Source of the DNA: Kiritimatiellia bacterium
GTDB lineage: Bacteria > Verrucomicrobiota > Kiritimatiellia > RFP12 > UBA1067
Reading direction: 5' to 3'
DNA: 41,259 nucleotides
Assembly (NCBI GenBank): GCA_017525225.1
Contig: JAFXTB010000104.1
Coordinates: 1-41,259, forward strand
Part shown: positions 24,294 through 32,524 of the stretch, in pieces
Numbering within the stretch: position 1 is the first letter of the stretch
Layout: every line of letters starts with the position of its first letter
Position numbers and translations under genes: made by a program
Notes under the pieces: generated by a model
The model's database searches: none
What the model was told of the DNA's origin: nothing
Seen by the model: the letters and a program-made list of their open reading frames with translations, nothing else

Positions 24294-26768
24294 TTACCGG
24301 AAGTTGACCATGAACCCTGTGCGTTCGATGGTGGCGGCGAAGGTGAAGGTGCCGTCTGTGTTCTCCGTCCAGCCCGCCGATGTCACCACATGGCGACGCG
24401 AAGGCGAACGGCCCACGGAAAGCTTCCCTTCAAGCGCGGCCTTGGCCGTCGCGTTGACGGTGCAGACGGGCACGCGGCAGAGCTTCTTCGACGCCAGAAC
24501 CCCGTTCGTGTCGCACAGCTGCACGGCAAGTCCGCCAGCCGGCACGGTGAGCGGCGCATTCCACGTCGTGTTCAGCATGCCGTACTGGCCAATATCGCCG
24601 TCCTCGTTCGATACGGGCACATCCATCGCCAGCGTCGCCGCCGCATTGGTGATTACAACGGCAAGTCCCTGAAACGCCGTCGCCGAAACCGGGCGCAAGG
24701 TCCCTTCCCACACGTCGAGGACGTTCTTGTTCGCCGTCGGCGCGGCGGTACCGGCGGCATTGAAATGCGGCTCCGGTCCGCCCAGCGCCAGTTCGCCCGT
24801 GCCGTCCTTGATGAGCGTGCCACTGTAGGTGATGCGCTCCTTGCAGGTGAAGACGACATCGTTCGTCACAGTGAAGAAAGCGTATGTGCCAGAAAGGTAG
24901 ATGCCCCGCGTCTCGTCGTCCAAAGTCAAGGTCTCAAGCGGATGGAGGCCGCAGCAGTTTTGCAGCGTCAGTGCATTGTATGTCCAATTGGAAAGCGGCC
25001 CACCCAGGTTGCGCGCATCACGGATGGCTAGGTTGGGGCTGACTCTGGCGGCAGGCGTGGTAGTAGCTTTGTTCTTTACAAGGACCGTACCATGGAAGTT
25101 TGTGTTGATTCCAAATAGACCAACATAAGCCCGAAGCGGATTGTTGTTGCCACTCTGGCTTTGATTGTGGATCTCAATTGCTCCGCCGCCGGACAACTCG
25201 GAGTCCACACGGAAACCGTTCGAAGGATAACACCGCAGATACAATGTACCGTCGCGTGCCAAACGTATGCGTCCCTCAAGCTTCCAGCTCTTGATCGCTC
25301 CTGCCATGAAATTGTATTCCGCCCGCCCACGGTTCAGATTGTCGATTATGCAACCAAAAACACGTAGGTCGTTAATGCGCGTAGCCGACGAGTTCAATGT
25401 CAGGTACTTTGCTTCATCGGCGATTGTCAGCGAATGGCCAGGGAACTCCTGCACAGCCGTGGAGTCGATGGCTATCGTACGCACGTTGTGGAGCGCTAGA
25501 TAGTCTTTCTCCTGCCCCGCTGTGCCGCCGTCCGACCAGTTGGCTCGCGTAAATGAGCTGTTGCTGCTGCTGTCTGCGGCCAGCGTCCACGCAACTGGTC
25601 GGCGCACGAGCCAGAGCGTCGAAAGGCTGTCCGCCGAATCGTCCGCCACTTCCAGTTCGTAGTTCGGCAGGTAGGGGAACGCATCGTTGCGCTCCATGAA
25701 GAACTTGGCGGGGTCGAGCGCGACGTTGGCCGGCGCCTTCAGGATGGGCAGACGCATCGCCGCCGCCGCATTCGTGGCCATGAAGTAGTCGAGCGCGGTG
25801 TCCGGCGAGAGGCGCACGGCCATCGGCGACTGGAGATCGATCGAGCCCGTCACGCGCAGGAGGCTGCACGCAGAGCCGTCCGCCGCCAGAGCGACTGAAA
25901 GGAAGTTCGTGCCGTAGCCGTTCAGCGACACGGACGAGAGGGAACCGACGCTGAAGTCCGTGGCCGAGGTCTCGCCCGCGATAATGGCGTTGGGATAGAG
26001 TGTCAGTGATCCCGGCATCGTGCCGGAGTCGGTCTGGAACGTGACGTGGTACGGCGGCTTAAGACTGTTGTTGTAGTTGGTCTTCGTATAGTACGACACG
26101 TTGCTGCGCCCATCGAAATAGACTGGACTGCACATGATCGAGCCGTTATAGGCCGAAAGCGCATTGTCAAGGAAACGGCAGACGAAGTTCGTCTGGTTCA
26201 TTGACGAGGAGCTTTGCGCAAGGCTGTGCAGGTAAAGGCCCATGCCGGTATCGGATTCCACAGGACAGCGGAACACAAGCTCTCCGCCCTTGGTGGTGAA
26301 TGCAATCGCCATCGGATCCGTATCCGGCGAACGTACCGTGACCTTGCCGCGTACGATCTGCGTGCCAGAGTTCCAGCTCTGCATGGAACCTGCATAGAGG
26401 AAAAGGCCCTCGTTGTCGAAAGTCGTGTCGCAACCGTCCGTTGTTCGAAAGATGACGCTTCCAGTCGAAGATCGGTCCAGAGCACCCACCGTAAGCGACT
26501 TGCCGGCAAAAGTGGTTGTCCCAATCTTCAAGCGGAACTGCACTTTGTTCTTGACGCCATAGTCCTGCGTGGCGACGATTTCAGTGTCGAGCGGTGCGCT
26601 TGCGCCGTCGATCTGCCACTTCCCGGCGCCGGGCCACGTGGTCGGATTCAGGGGACTGTCGTTATTGGCCTTGAGCCACGCGACGTTGGAGGGGACGTAG
26701 CCGCTCGCGAGCGCCGCAAGCGACAGAAACGCCATGCCGACGACGATTGTCCTGATCATGTTTCTCAT
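24294..26768 (-). CDS. Large secreted passenger-type protein with autotransporter-associated beta-strand repeat
   Basis: 824 aa from the ATG at 26768, with AGGAG 8 nt upstream; the open frame continues further up but runs into the preceding gene. A signal peptide (MRNMIRTIVVGMAFLSLAALASG) is followed by low-complexity Ser/Thr/Asn/Gly-rich beta-helix sequence. One clear PATR-type unit lies at about 645-695 (SGTLIKDGTGELALGG, then VWEGTLRPVS). There is no C-terminal beta-barrel, LPXTG or PEP-CTERM tail; the protein ends G-F-M-V-N-F-R. It is likely a surface or secreted adhesin-like protein, function unknown. It lies 17 bp after the GH-like gene within the GntR-led operon, so it may help bind the glycan those enzymes cut. 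Confidence 0.8.
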   Translation of the reverse strand: MRNMIRTIVVGMAFLSLAALASGYVPSNVAWLKANNDSPLNPTTWPGAGKWQIDGASAPLDTEIVATQDYGVKNKVQFRLKIGTTTFAGKSLTVGALDRSSTGSVIFRTTDGCDTTFDNEGLFLYAGSMQSWNSGTQIVRGKVTVRSPDTDPMAIAFTTKGGELVFRCPVESDTGMGLYLHSLAQSSSSMNQTNFVCRFLDNALSAYNGSIMCSPVYFDGRSNVSYYTKTNYNNSLKPPYHVTFQTDSGTMPGSLTLYPNAIIAGETSATDFSVGSLSSVSLNGYGTNFLSVALAADGSACSLLRVTGSIDLQSPMAVRLSPDTALDYFMATNAAAAMRLPILKAPANVALDPAKFFMERNDAFPYLPNYELEVADDSADSLSTLWLVRRPVAWTLAADSSSNSSFTRANWSDGGTAGQEKDYLALHNVRTIAIDSTAVQEFPGHSLTIADEAKYLTLNSSATRINDLRVFGCIIDNLNRGRAEYNFMAGAIKSWKLEGRIRLARDGTLYLRCYPSNGFRVDSELSGGGAIEIHNQSQSGNNNPLRAYVGLFGINTNFHGTVLVKNKATTTPAARVSPNLAIRDARNLGGPLSNWTYNALTLQNCCGLHPLETLTLDDETRGIYLSGTYAFFTVTNDVVFTCKERITYSGTLIKDGTGELALGGPEPHFNAAGTAAPTANKNVLDVWEGTLRPVSATAFQGLAVVITNAAATLAMDVPVSNEDGDIGQYGMLNTTWNAPLTVPAGGLAVQLCDTNGVLASKKLCRVPVCTVNATAKAALEGKLSVGRSPSRRHVVTSAGWTENTDGTFTFAATIERTGFMVNFR

Positions 26769-26785
26769 GTGTGTGTCTCCTTGTT

Positions 26786-28714
26786 TTACTTTTCCGTTGA
26801 AGTGATTTCGGCGAAGATGTATCCGAGCGGCGGCAGCTCCACCGTCTGCGGCGAGAAGCCGTCCGCGAGCGTCACCGTGCCCGCCACCGCCTCGCGCGTC
26901 ATGTTGGCGGCGAGGAGCGTGACCTTGCCGTCCACCGTGCGCCATGTGCGGCAGACCATCCCCTTCGGTACGGAAAGGACAGCCGGTCCGGGATCTGAAA
27001 GAAGGAGGGGCATCTTGGCCTTCACCTCGGCCGCGGCCACCGCCGCGCGTCGCAGGCACTCGTCGCGTTCAGCCCCCTTCGTCGCCATGCAGATGCGGTG
27101 GAAGGCGTAGTAGATGAGACCGTTCGCGCCTGCGGCGATGGGCTGCCACGTCATCGAGACAAGCTCCTCCGCCGTCGGGTAGCGATACAGCTCGCTCCTC
27201 TTGCGATGCGTGTCCCACGCCCAATTGAACGCCTGCGGCACATGCCACATCGGCACGGTATCGTACATGGCCTCGCGCATCATCTGTGCATCGGTCGCAG
27301 CTCGCCCAATGGCGGCATTCTCGCCTGACAACCCAATGGGGTAGGGATCTTGCCCGATGACGTCATACGATCCCAGAAAAGGCCTCACCTTACATGTCTT
27401 GTCGGTGACGTGCCACACGGGATGGTTGGGGTCGAGTTCGTGGATCATGCGCTTGAGGTCGCGTAGCGTATCGACCTGCCGGGGCGGCGATTCGTCGTTC
27501 GTGTACCAGGCGAGCGTCGCGGGGTGGTCTTTCGCCGCGCGCACCATCCCGGCGATGTGGGCGAACGACGCTTCGCGCGAAGGGAACCTTTCATGGCCCG
27601 CATGTATTCCGTACACGAAATCCTTCACGCTGCAGACAACCATCAACCCCGCCTCGCGGCAGGCATCCAGCATCTCTTTTGAAGGCATGTGGTACGGCAT
27701 GATGCAGTTGTAGGGCGTACCGTTCGTGTAGAGGGCGAGCGCCTCCGGTGTCACGTCCCGTGCGTACATGCCGAGCGGGAAGAACGGCTTGCCATCTACG
27801 AGCGTGCGCCCGATGCGGTCGAACGCGACGCGGCGCGGCACGGCGGCGCGCGTGAAGGAACAGGTTGCGCGCCCCAATTCACGTCCATCGGTCTTCGTGC
27901 GAAGGACAAACGTGACGGGATGCGATCCGGCGGCGAACCGCGCCACGTCCAGCTTGATTGCGGCATGTTCCGCGTCGAGCATGTCGGCGGGCATCTCGGT
28001 TTCAGCGCCGTCCGCGTTGCGGTAGGCGAATGTGGCCGACAGCATCCCAGGCGGCATCTTCGCCGGATTGGCGAACAGCGTCGCGATGAACGAAACCTGC
28101 CCTTCCGCCGCCGTATCGCGGTAGGCGGACGACACGACGGTGTCCACCCGTCGCGTTCCTTCGTGTGAAAAGCTGAAATCATCGAAACGCACACGACCCG
28201 TGGCACCGCGCGGCATGAAGCCGAACAGGTTGCCGCTGACGACGGCGGAAGGCAATGGACGGGTTACGCCCTCGTAGCGTACCCAGCCGTCGGCATCCGG
28301 CTTGCCGACTGGCTCCGCGTAGTCCGCGCCGATCCACTTGCCTTCGGCATTGGAGTAGTCCAGCGACACCTTCGGCTGGGGCTGCCGTTTGCCGCCGTCC
28401 GGTCGCCTGTCGGCTTTGACCCACGCGCCATAGCGGTAGATGCCGCCCGCCTCCAGCGCCAGCTTGTACCCCGGAAAAAGGTAGCGCTTCGGGTCGTTGT
28501 TCTCCCAGACGAGGCCCTTTGAGCCATTCCGCCCCGCGCCCTCCTCAATCCGCCAGAGCGCGTTCGGAATCCGCCAGCCGCTCTTCCCCGCCTCGAATCC
28601 CGTGTTGACCGGGGATGTCGGCAACGGGGCCGCCGCCAGGCAGGACAGCGAGGACGCCCAGAAAAACCAGGAAAGCCTACTCCGTCTGCGATTCGTCGTC
28701 TGTGCGATTCTCAT
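26786..28714 (-). CDS. Secreted glycoside-hydrolase-like TIM-barrel protein with N-terminal sugar-binding domain
   Basis: 642 aa. After a signal peptide comes a CBM-like jelly roll (about 35-190: NTGFEAGKSGW, FDDFSFSHEG), a beta region (about 190-290), and a TIM-barrel-like domain (about 300-560: GKPFFPLGMYARD, then WYTNDESPP with Asp407-Glu408, a position where GH clan-A enzymes keep the acid/base Glu). A short beta domain closes it. No CAZy family can be named by eye. The layout resembles the C-terminal part of the 1478-aa protein in this window (GDEPS at Glu1169). It is second in the GntR-led operon, 24 bp after the regulator. Confidence 0.75.
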   Translation of the reverse strand: MRIAQTTNRRRSRLSWFFWASSLSCLAAAPLPTSPVNTGFEAGKSGWRIPNALWRIEEGAGRNGSKGLVWENNDPKRYLFPGYKLALEAGGIYRYGAWVKADRRPDGGKRQPQPKVSLDYSNAEGKWIGADYAEPVGKPDADGWVRYEGVTRPLPSAVVSGNLFGFMPRGATGRVRFDDFSFSHEGTRRVDTVVSSAYRDTAAEGQVSFIATLFANPAKMPPGMLSATFAYRNADGAETEMPADMLDAEHAAIKLDVARFAAGSHPVTFVLRTKTDGRELGRATCSFTRAAVPRRVAFDRIGRTLVDGKPFFPLGMYARDVTPEALALYTNGTPYNCIMPYHMPSKEMLDACREAGLMVVCSVKDFVYGIHAGHERFPSREASFAHIAGMVRAAKDHPATLAWYTNDESPPRQVDTLRDLKRMIHELDPNHPVWHVTDKTCKVRPFLGSYDVIGQDPYPIGLSGENAAIGRAATDAQMMREAMYDTVPMWHVPQAFNWAWDTHRKRSELYRYPTAEELVSMTWQPIAAGANGLIYYAFHRICMATKGAERDECLRRAAVAAAEVKAKMPLLLSDPGPAVLSVPKGMVCRTWRTVDGKVTLLAANMTREAVAGTVTLADGFSPQTVELPPLGYIFAEITSTEK

Positions 28715-28738
28715 GGTTTGTCCCTTTCTCCTTGTCTT

Positions 28739-29845
28739 TCAGAATGTCTCGCCGCGAATGTACGCCGGTCCCACCGTCACGCCGGACGGAAATACTCCCG
28801 TTCGCAAATACTCCAAGACGCAGCGCGCCACGGTCTCGCCCACCGCCACGCAATCAAACTCCATGCGGGTGAAGGGCTTCACGAAGGCCGGGCCGAGACC
28901 GCGGTTCGCCCATGTGACGATGCGCACATCCTCCGGCACACGTACGCCCGCCGCCAGCAGGGCCGTCAGCGCGCCCGTTGTCAGGTGGTCGTCGCGGAAG
29001 AAGAGGACATCCGGTAGCCACGCGTGCCCCTTGCGCGCCAGACGCGCGGCGAATTCGTCCGCCGCATGCTGGACGAGTCCGACAGCGTCCCATCCGCCGT
29101 CCGGCGGCGGGATGCGCCAGTTGGAGGCGGCGATGCCGATCGCCTTCAGCGCCGGCACGGCATCGGGGCCGGTGCGCATCGCCGTCACCTGAAGGACGCT
29201 TCGCACGTGCGCCGCGCGACAGTGCGCCACGAAATCGTCGAGCGCCAGGTCATCGCGGCGGAGGACCCTCCCGCGACAGTTCGGCGGATTGTGCAGCCTC
29301 GGGGTCAGCTGCACGAACGGCACCTTGCGCTTGGCGAGCCAACGGATCGTCTCCGGCTCGCCGGTCAGCGACACGACAAGATCGACATGCTGCTTCAGCT
29401 GGGTTTCCAGCAGGGCGAAGTCGCCGAAGTGGCCGGGCGCCGTGCGAAACACCGTCACGGTAAGCGGCAGATAGCCGTCGGACATCAGCGCATCGCGCAA
29501 AATCGCATAGACCATGTTGTCGCAGGGATTGCCCACGCCCGGCGGCACGATGATCAATATCTGCCCCTTCCAGAGCGGACGATCCTTGGCGCACACCACG
29601 CTGCCCACGGCGGGACGCGGACTGATGAGCCCCTCTTCCCTGATCTTGGACACGGCCTGGACCGCAATCCCCATGCTGACGCCAAGGATATCCGCAAGAT
29701 CACGCACGGGCGGCAGAATGTCGCCCGCACGATAGTAGCCCATCTCGATGGCCGTGCGCAAGCCTGCGGCGATCTGCTCCGCCAGATCGCCGCGTCTCGT
29801 GCGGTCAAGCGAGAACCTGGGCTTCTTGAAGAACCTTTTCTGCAT
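28739..29845 (-). CDS. Transcriptional regulator: GntR DNA-binding domain plus LacI-type sensor domain
   Basis: 368 aa. The N-terminus (about 15-85) is a GntR winged helix (RRGDLAEQIAAGLRTAI, GDILPPVRDLADILGVS, IREEGLISPRPAVGS). The remainder (about 95-368) is a LacI-type periplasmic-binding-like sugar sensor (DLVVSLTGEP, FFRDDHLTTGALTALLAAG, EYLRTGVFPSGV). This architecture is that of AraR-type sugar regulators. As first gene of the operon it probably represses itself, the GH-like enzyme, the passenger protein and the GH2 until a sugar binds. No Shine-Dalgarno is visible and the -10 lies 10 nt from the ATG, predicting a leaderless message. Confidence 0.92.
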   Translation of the reverse strand: MQKRFFKKPRFSLDRTRRGDLAEQIAAGLRTAIEMGYYRAGDILPPVRDLADILGVSMGIAVQAVSKIREEGLISPRPAVGSVVCAKDRPLWKGQILIIVPPGVGNPCDNMVYAILRDALMSDGYLPLTVTVFRTAPGHFGDFALLETQLKQHVDLVVSLTGEPETIRWLAKRKVPFVQLTPRLHNPPNCRGRVLRRDDLALDDFVAHCRAAHVRSVLQVTAMRTGPDAVPALKAIGIAASNWRIPPPDGGWDAVGLVQHAADEFAARLARKGHAWLPDVLFFRDDHLTTGALTALLAAGVRVPEDVRIVTWANRGLGPAFVKPFTRMEFDCVAVGETVARCVLEYLRTGVFPSGVTVGPAYIRGETF

Positions 29846-29855
29846 GGCGACGAGT

Positions 29856-29885
29856 ATTATATAACAAGTAGAACAAGTGCGTCAA
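29856..29885 (-). promoter_or_regulatory. Promoter with direct-repeat operator candidate for the GntR-type regulator
   Basis: TTGACG (29880-29885), 18-bp spacer and TATAAT (29856-29861). The spacer holds two ACTTGT half-sites 9 bp apart (29864-29869 and 29873-29878 on the minus strand), in direct orientation. The half-site equals that in AraR operators of the same regulator class, which are palindromic. Binding here would block RNA polymerase, fitting autorepression. Confidence 0.7.
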
Positions 29886-29931
29886 GAGCCGATCTGCCAA
29901 CGACGATACGATTTGAGAACAGCGAATGCGA

Positions 29932-30309
29932 TTATAACGCAACGTAAACTGCCATCGACGCAAGATCTGTGGCAATGTCAATGCGCTTGAGCTTGGCATC
30001 CTCGTCATCGCCTTGAGGCCACCCGAAAAGTTCCGCGTGGTGAGGCATTTCCGGCAGCGGGGCAGAGCGAACTTCAAGATCTGCTGCCGATATCGATTCA
30101 CCCGTCAAATCCGCCGCACCCAACAACATGCGAGATGGATTCACCATTTTGCCCCCGTTCCAATGTATGTCTTCGCGAAGGACTTCATGGCCGTTTACTG
30201 AAGTCTCATGAGGAGGGCGCTTATCGAGAAATGCCTTCCATCGCACCGAACCATCCGCCCTGACAAGCGAATGGTCGAACACAAATCTCGCGTAGGCGGC
30301 ATCAGCCAT
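29932..30309 (-). CDS. Hypothetical protein, second gene of a two-gene cassette
   Basis: 125 aa, no signal peptide or membrane segment. Visible marks are FDHSLVRADGSVRWKAF, HETSVNGHE, and a C-terminal HHAELFGWPQGDDEDAKLKR followed by a small hydrophobic helix. I recall this arrangement (HSxxR, a TSVNR-like step, GWP near the end) from unnamed proteins paired with a partner like the upstream gene in scattered bacteria; no function is known to me. The start codon overlaps the upstream gene's stop by 8 bp. Base composition is less GC-rich than the neighbours. Confidence 0.7.
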   Translation of the reverse strand: MADAAYARFVFDHSLVRADGSVRWKAFLDKRPPHETSVNGHEVLREDIHWNGGKMVNPSRMLLGAADLTGESISAADLEVRSAPLPEMPHHAELFGWPQGDDEDAKLKRIDIATDLASMAVYVAL

Positions 30310-30856
30310 TGACCACCTCTCCTATTAAATCAAGAATCTTCCCCGATGCTTTCGAGGATATCGTGGCCATTATCCTGTCTCCGCCGTTTCGTACGACGCA
30401 ATATACATTCCCTGACTTGGCAAATGTAAGCGAACACTGGCAATCCCTCGCACGATACCATTCAAACGTCACCTCTCCGTCTGCATCAATGCCCACATCC
30501 GCACCTCGAAACTGATGCGGCAGTTGCTTTGCAAATTCATTTGCGAAAAAATATGATTCGTTGTCGAGCGGCTTCTCGTCGTAGCCGTTCCAATTACCCT
30601 TCTCGTATTTGGCGGGAAGACCAGCTAAAGCCTTCGCCATGTCATCGCAATTTTGCGTACCGCGATTCTCCATTGCAACGGAACTGTCCTCAACCGGGAA
30701 AAAGAAAAACCGAACCGATTGCCCCCGAAACGAGGACGGCAACGTAAAGGAAATGCGATTGCCCCATGGCAACGCTACGTTAGACCAGATGCTGTCAGCT
30801 TTGCGCAACTGCTCGACAGCATCCTTTCGGTCGTCCATTAGAACCATTTCAGGCAT
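30302..30856 (-). CDS. Hypothetical protein, first gene of a two-gene cassette
   Basis: 184 aa, soluble, no signal peptide. The C-terminal half contains NWNGYDEKPLDNES, then IDADGEVTFEWYRARDCQ, a pattern I recall from a widespread unnamed family whose genes are followed by a small partner (WDGYGAxP and DGEVxLEWY in those). The N-terminal part (FTLPSSFRGQSVRFFFFP) is not recognised. AAGGG stands 7 nt before the ATG. A seven-codon open frame (MKGSLYA) with its own GAGGTGG site overlaps the start codon in another frame. The pair has its own promoter and differs in composition, suggesting acquisition as a unit. Confidence 0.7.
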   Translation of the reverse strand: MPEMVLMDDRKDAVEQLRKADSIWSNVALPWGNRISFTLPSSFRGQSVRFFFFPVEDSSVAMENRGTQNCDDMAKALAGLPAKYEKGNWNGYDEKPLDNESYFFANEFAKQLPHQFRGADVGIDADGEVTFEWYRARDCQCSLTFAKSGNVYCVVRNGGDRIMATISSKASGKILDLIGEVVNG

Positions 30857-30880
30857 ATAAAGACCCTTTCATGTTTAATC

Positions 30881-30905
30881 CACCTCGTTTCCCACTCGGG
30901 AGGTG
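30881..30905 (-). promoter_or_regulatory. Inverted repeat over the leader of the two-gene cassette
   Basis: CACCTC (30881-30886) and GAGGTG (30900-30905) are perfect inverted arms around a 13-bp loop. In the transcript the arms would pair and mask a GAGGTGG ribosome-binding sequence in front of the seven-codon frame. Alternatively it is a protein-binding site. Weak evidence: six pairs only. Confidence 0.3.
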
Positions 30906-30932
30906 AGCCCTTCCACAAAAAGAAACGTTGTC

Positions 30933-30943
30933 ATTATACCATA
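30933..30943 (-). promoter_or_regulatory. Extended -10 promoter of the two-gene cassette
   Basis: TATGGTATAAT on the minus strand preceded by GGCAGAA, about 70 nt before the ATG at 30856. The -35 is poor. Confidence 0.55.
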
Positions 30944-30988
30944 TTCTGCCGAGAGTGAATAGATGGACTGATACCTACAATCGTAAGG

Positions 30989-32524
30989 TCACTCCTTGCG
31001 CATGCGATAGACCGGCTCCAACGCATCGTGGATGCGGCGGTAGCAGGTGAACAGATGGTCGTACTTTGCGGCGGCGGACGGATCCGGGACGATGGTGCGG
31101 TCGATGTGGAGGCATTTCGCGACCGCGTCCTTCACGTCGGAAAAGACGCCGATGCCCGCCCCGGCGAGAAGGCATGCGCCAAAGCTGGCGTCGGCCGGCG
31201 TGGGCACGGCGACCGTGCAGTTGAACACATTCGCGACGATCTCGCTCCAGAGGCCGGAGCGCGCCCCGCCGCCGATGAGGAAGATGCGCTTTACCGGAAG
31301 ACGCATCTCTTCAAGCGTCCGATAGCAGTCGCGGAGCGAGAATGCCACGCCCTCCATCAGCGCCCGCGCGAAGTCGCCGCGCGTGGAGGATATGGAAACA
31401 CCCGTGAACGAAGCTCTGAGATTCGCGTCCCAGTATGGGCAGCGTTCACCCTGCAGATATGGGTGGAAGAATACGCCATTCGCGCCAACTGGCGATTTCA
31501 CGGCCTCGGCGTCTATCGCGCCATAGTCGGCGAAGCCCCACGTGTCGCGGAACCAGCGCATGCAGAGCGCCGCCGCGTTTGTCGCGGAGACGGAGTACCA
31601 CATGCCCGGCACTATGTGCGAATAGGTAAGCGTCTTCGGATGCGGATGCGCCGTCACCGTCATTGCGTTCACGTTGCCGGCCGTCGCGAGCTTGATGATG
31701 AGGTCGCCCGGCTCCACCGCACCCGCGCCGTAGTCCTCCACCGCGCTGTCCGAGGAACCGCACACGACGGGCATCCCTTCTGGCAGCCCCGTAGCGGCGG
31801 CGGCCTCGGCCGTGACATGCCCCACTACATCGATGGGGGAGATGATCTTCGGCATCGCCGACATCTTGAGTCCGGAGAGCGCAACAAGTTCCGCGTCCCA
31901 TTTCCCATCCGTCCCGGTCGTCCCGGGCGTCCCAGGCATCGCCCACATCAGCGTGCCCTGCGCCTCGATGTAGTCGGTCGCGGCCGCGCCTGTAAGGATA
32001 TAGCGCACGTAGTCCTTCACGAAGAGCACGTGCTCCGTCTTCACGAGCACGTCCGGCTCGTTGGCCTTCAGCCACATCATCTGCGGAAGGGTCCACGTTG
32101 GTGCAGGCATCTGGTAGCAGGTCGAGAATATCCGCTCGCCCCAGCCCGCCTTCAACGCCTCGCATTCGGCCGTGGAGCGCTGGTCGGTCCACATGATCGT
32201 GCGCCTGACCGGCCTGAAGGACATGTCCGCCAGCACCCCGTCGAGGGCATGCGAGCCGGTCTCGCCTAGCAGGACGGCGTTGTGGGTGGAGCCATCCAGC
32301 GAGCACGCCGCAATGGACTTCAGATCGACGCCCTTCTCGGAAAGTTTCCGAAGCGCGTCGCACAGCGACTTCCACCAGTCCACGGGATCCTGTTCGCTCC
32401 AGCCGGGATGGTCGTGGTAGGTTGGATACTCAACGCTCGCCTCGCCAGCGAACGTGCCGTCTGCGCCGATGGCGGTCACCTTGCAGCCGCCCGTGCCGTA
32501 GTCTATTCCAAGAAGCATCTTCAT
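30989..32524 (-). CDS. FGGY-family sugar kinase, xylulokinase-like
   Basis: 511 aa. FGGY kinases phosphorylate pentoses or related polyols with ATP in the cytoplasm. The N-terminal fold begins LLGIDYGTGGCKV (phosphate-binding Asp8); CSLDGSTHNAVLL and TIMWTDQRS follow. GSSDSAVEDYGAGAV holds the catalytic Asp, with LATAGNV the following ATP-side strand. The C-terminal FGGY signature is visible (GERCPYWDANLRASF, GVAFSLRDCYRTLEEM, FLIGGGARSGLW). Xylulose is the best guess; ribulose or fuculose are alternatives. GGAGG lies 6 nt before the ATG, which overlaps the upstream stop as ATGA. A Pro/Gly/Thr tripeptide repeat interrupts the middle. Confidence 0.9.
   Translation of the reverse strand: MKMLLGIDYGTGGCKVTAIGADGTFAGEASVEYPTYHDHPGWSEQDPVDWWKSLCDALRKLSEKGVDLKSIAACSLDGSTHNAVLLGETGSHALDGVLADMSFRPVRRTIMWTDQRSTAECEALKAGWGERIFSTCYQMPAPTWTLPQMMWLKANEPDVLVKTEHVLFVKDYVRYILTGAAATDYIEAQGTLMWAMPGTPGTTGTDGKWDAELVALSGLKMSAMPKIISPIDVVGHVTAEAAAATGLPEGMPVVCGSSDSAVEDYGAGAVEPGDLIIKLATAGNVNAMTVTAHPHPKTLTYSHIVPGMWYSVSATNAAALCMRWFRDTWGFADYGAIDAEAVKSPVGANGVFFHPYLQGERCPYWDANLRASFTGVSISSTRGDFARALMEGVAFSLRDCYRTLEEMRLPVKRIFLIGGGARSGLWSEIVANVFNCTVAVPTPADASFGACLLAGAGIGVFSDVKDAVAKCLHIDRTIVPDPSAAAKYDHLFTCYRRIHDALEPVYRMRKE
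31911..31937 (-). repeat. Three 9-bp repeats inside the sugar kinase gene
   Basis: GTCCCGGTC, GTCCCGGGC and GTCCCAGGC in tandem on the plus strand, with a decayed fourth and fifth unit beside them. They encode PGT-PGT-TGT in the kinase, an in-frame loop insertion between MWAM and KWDAELVAL. Confidence 0.75.

Noticed and set aside
30860-30880. The seven-codon frame MKGSLYA as a real leader peptide for the two-gene cassette.
   Set aside because: It has a fair ribosome-binding site, but seven codons without regulatory codons or an attenuator-like hairpin pair are not enough to call a gene; recorded only in the cassette entry.
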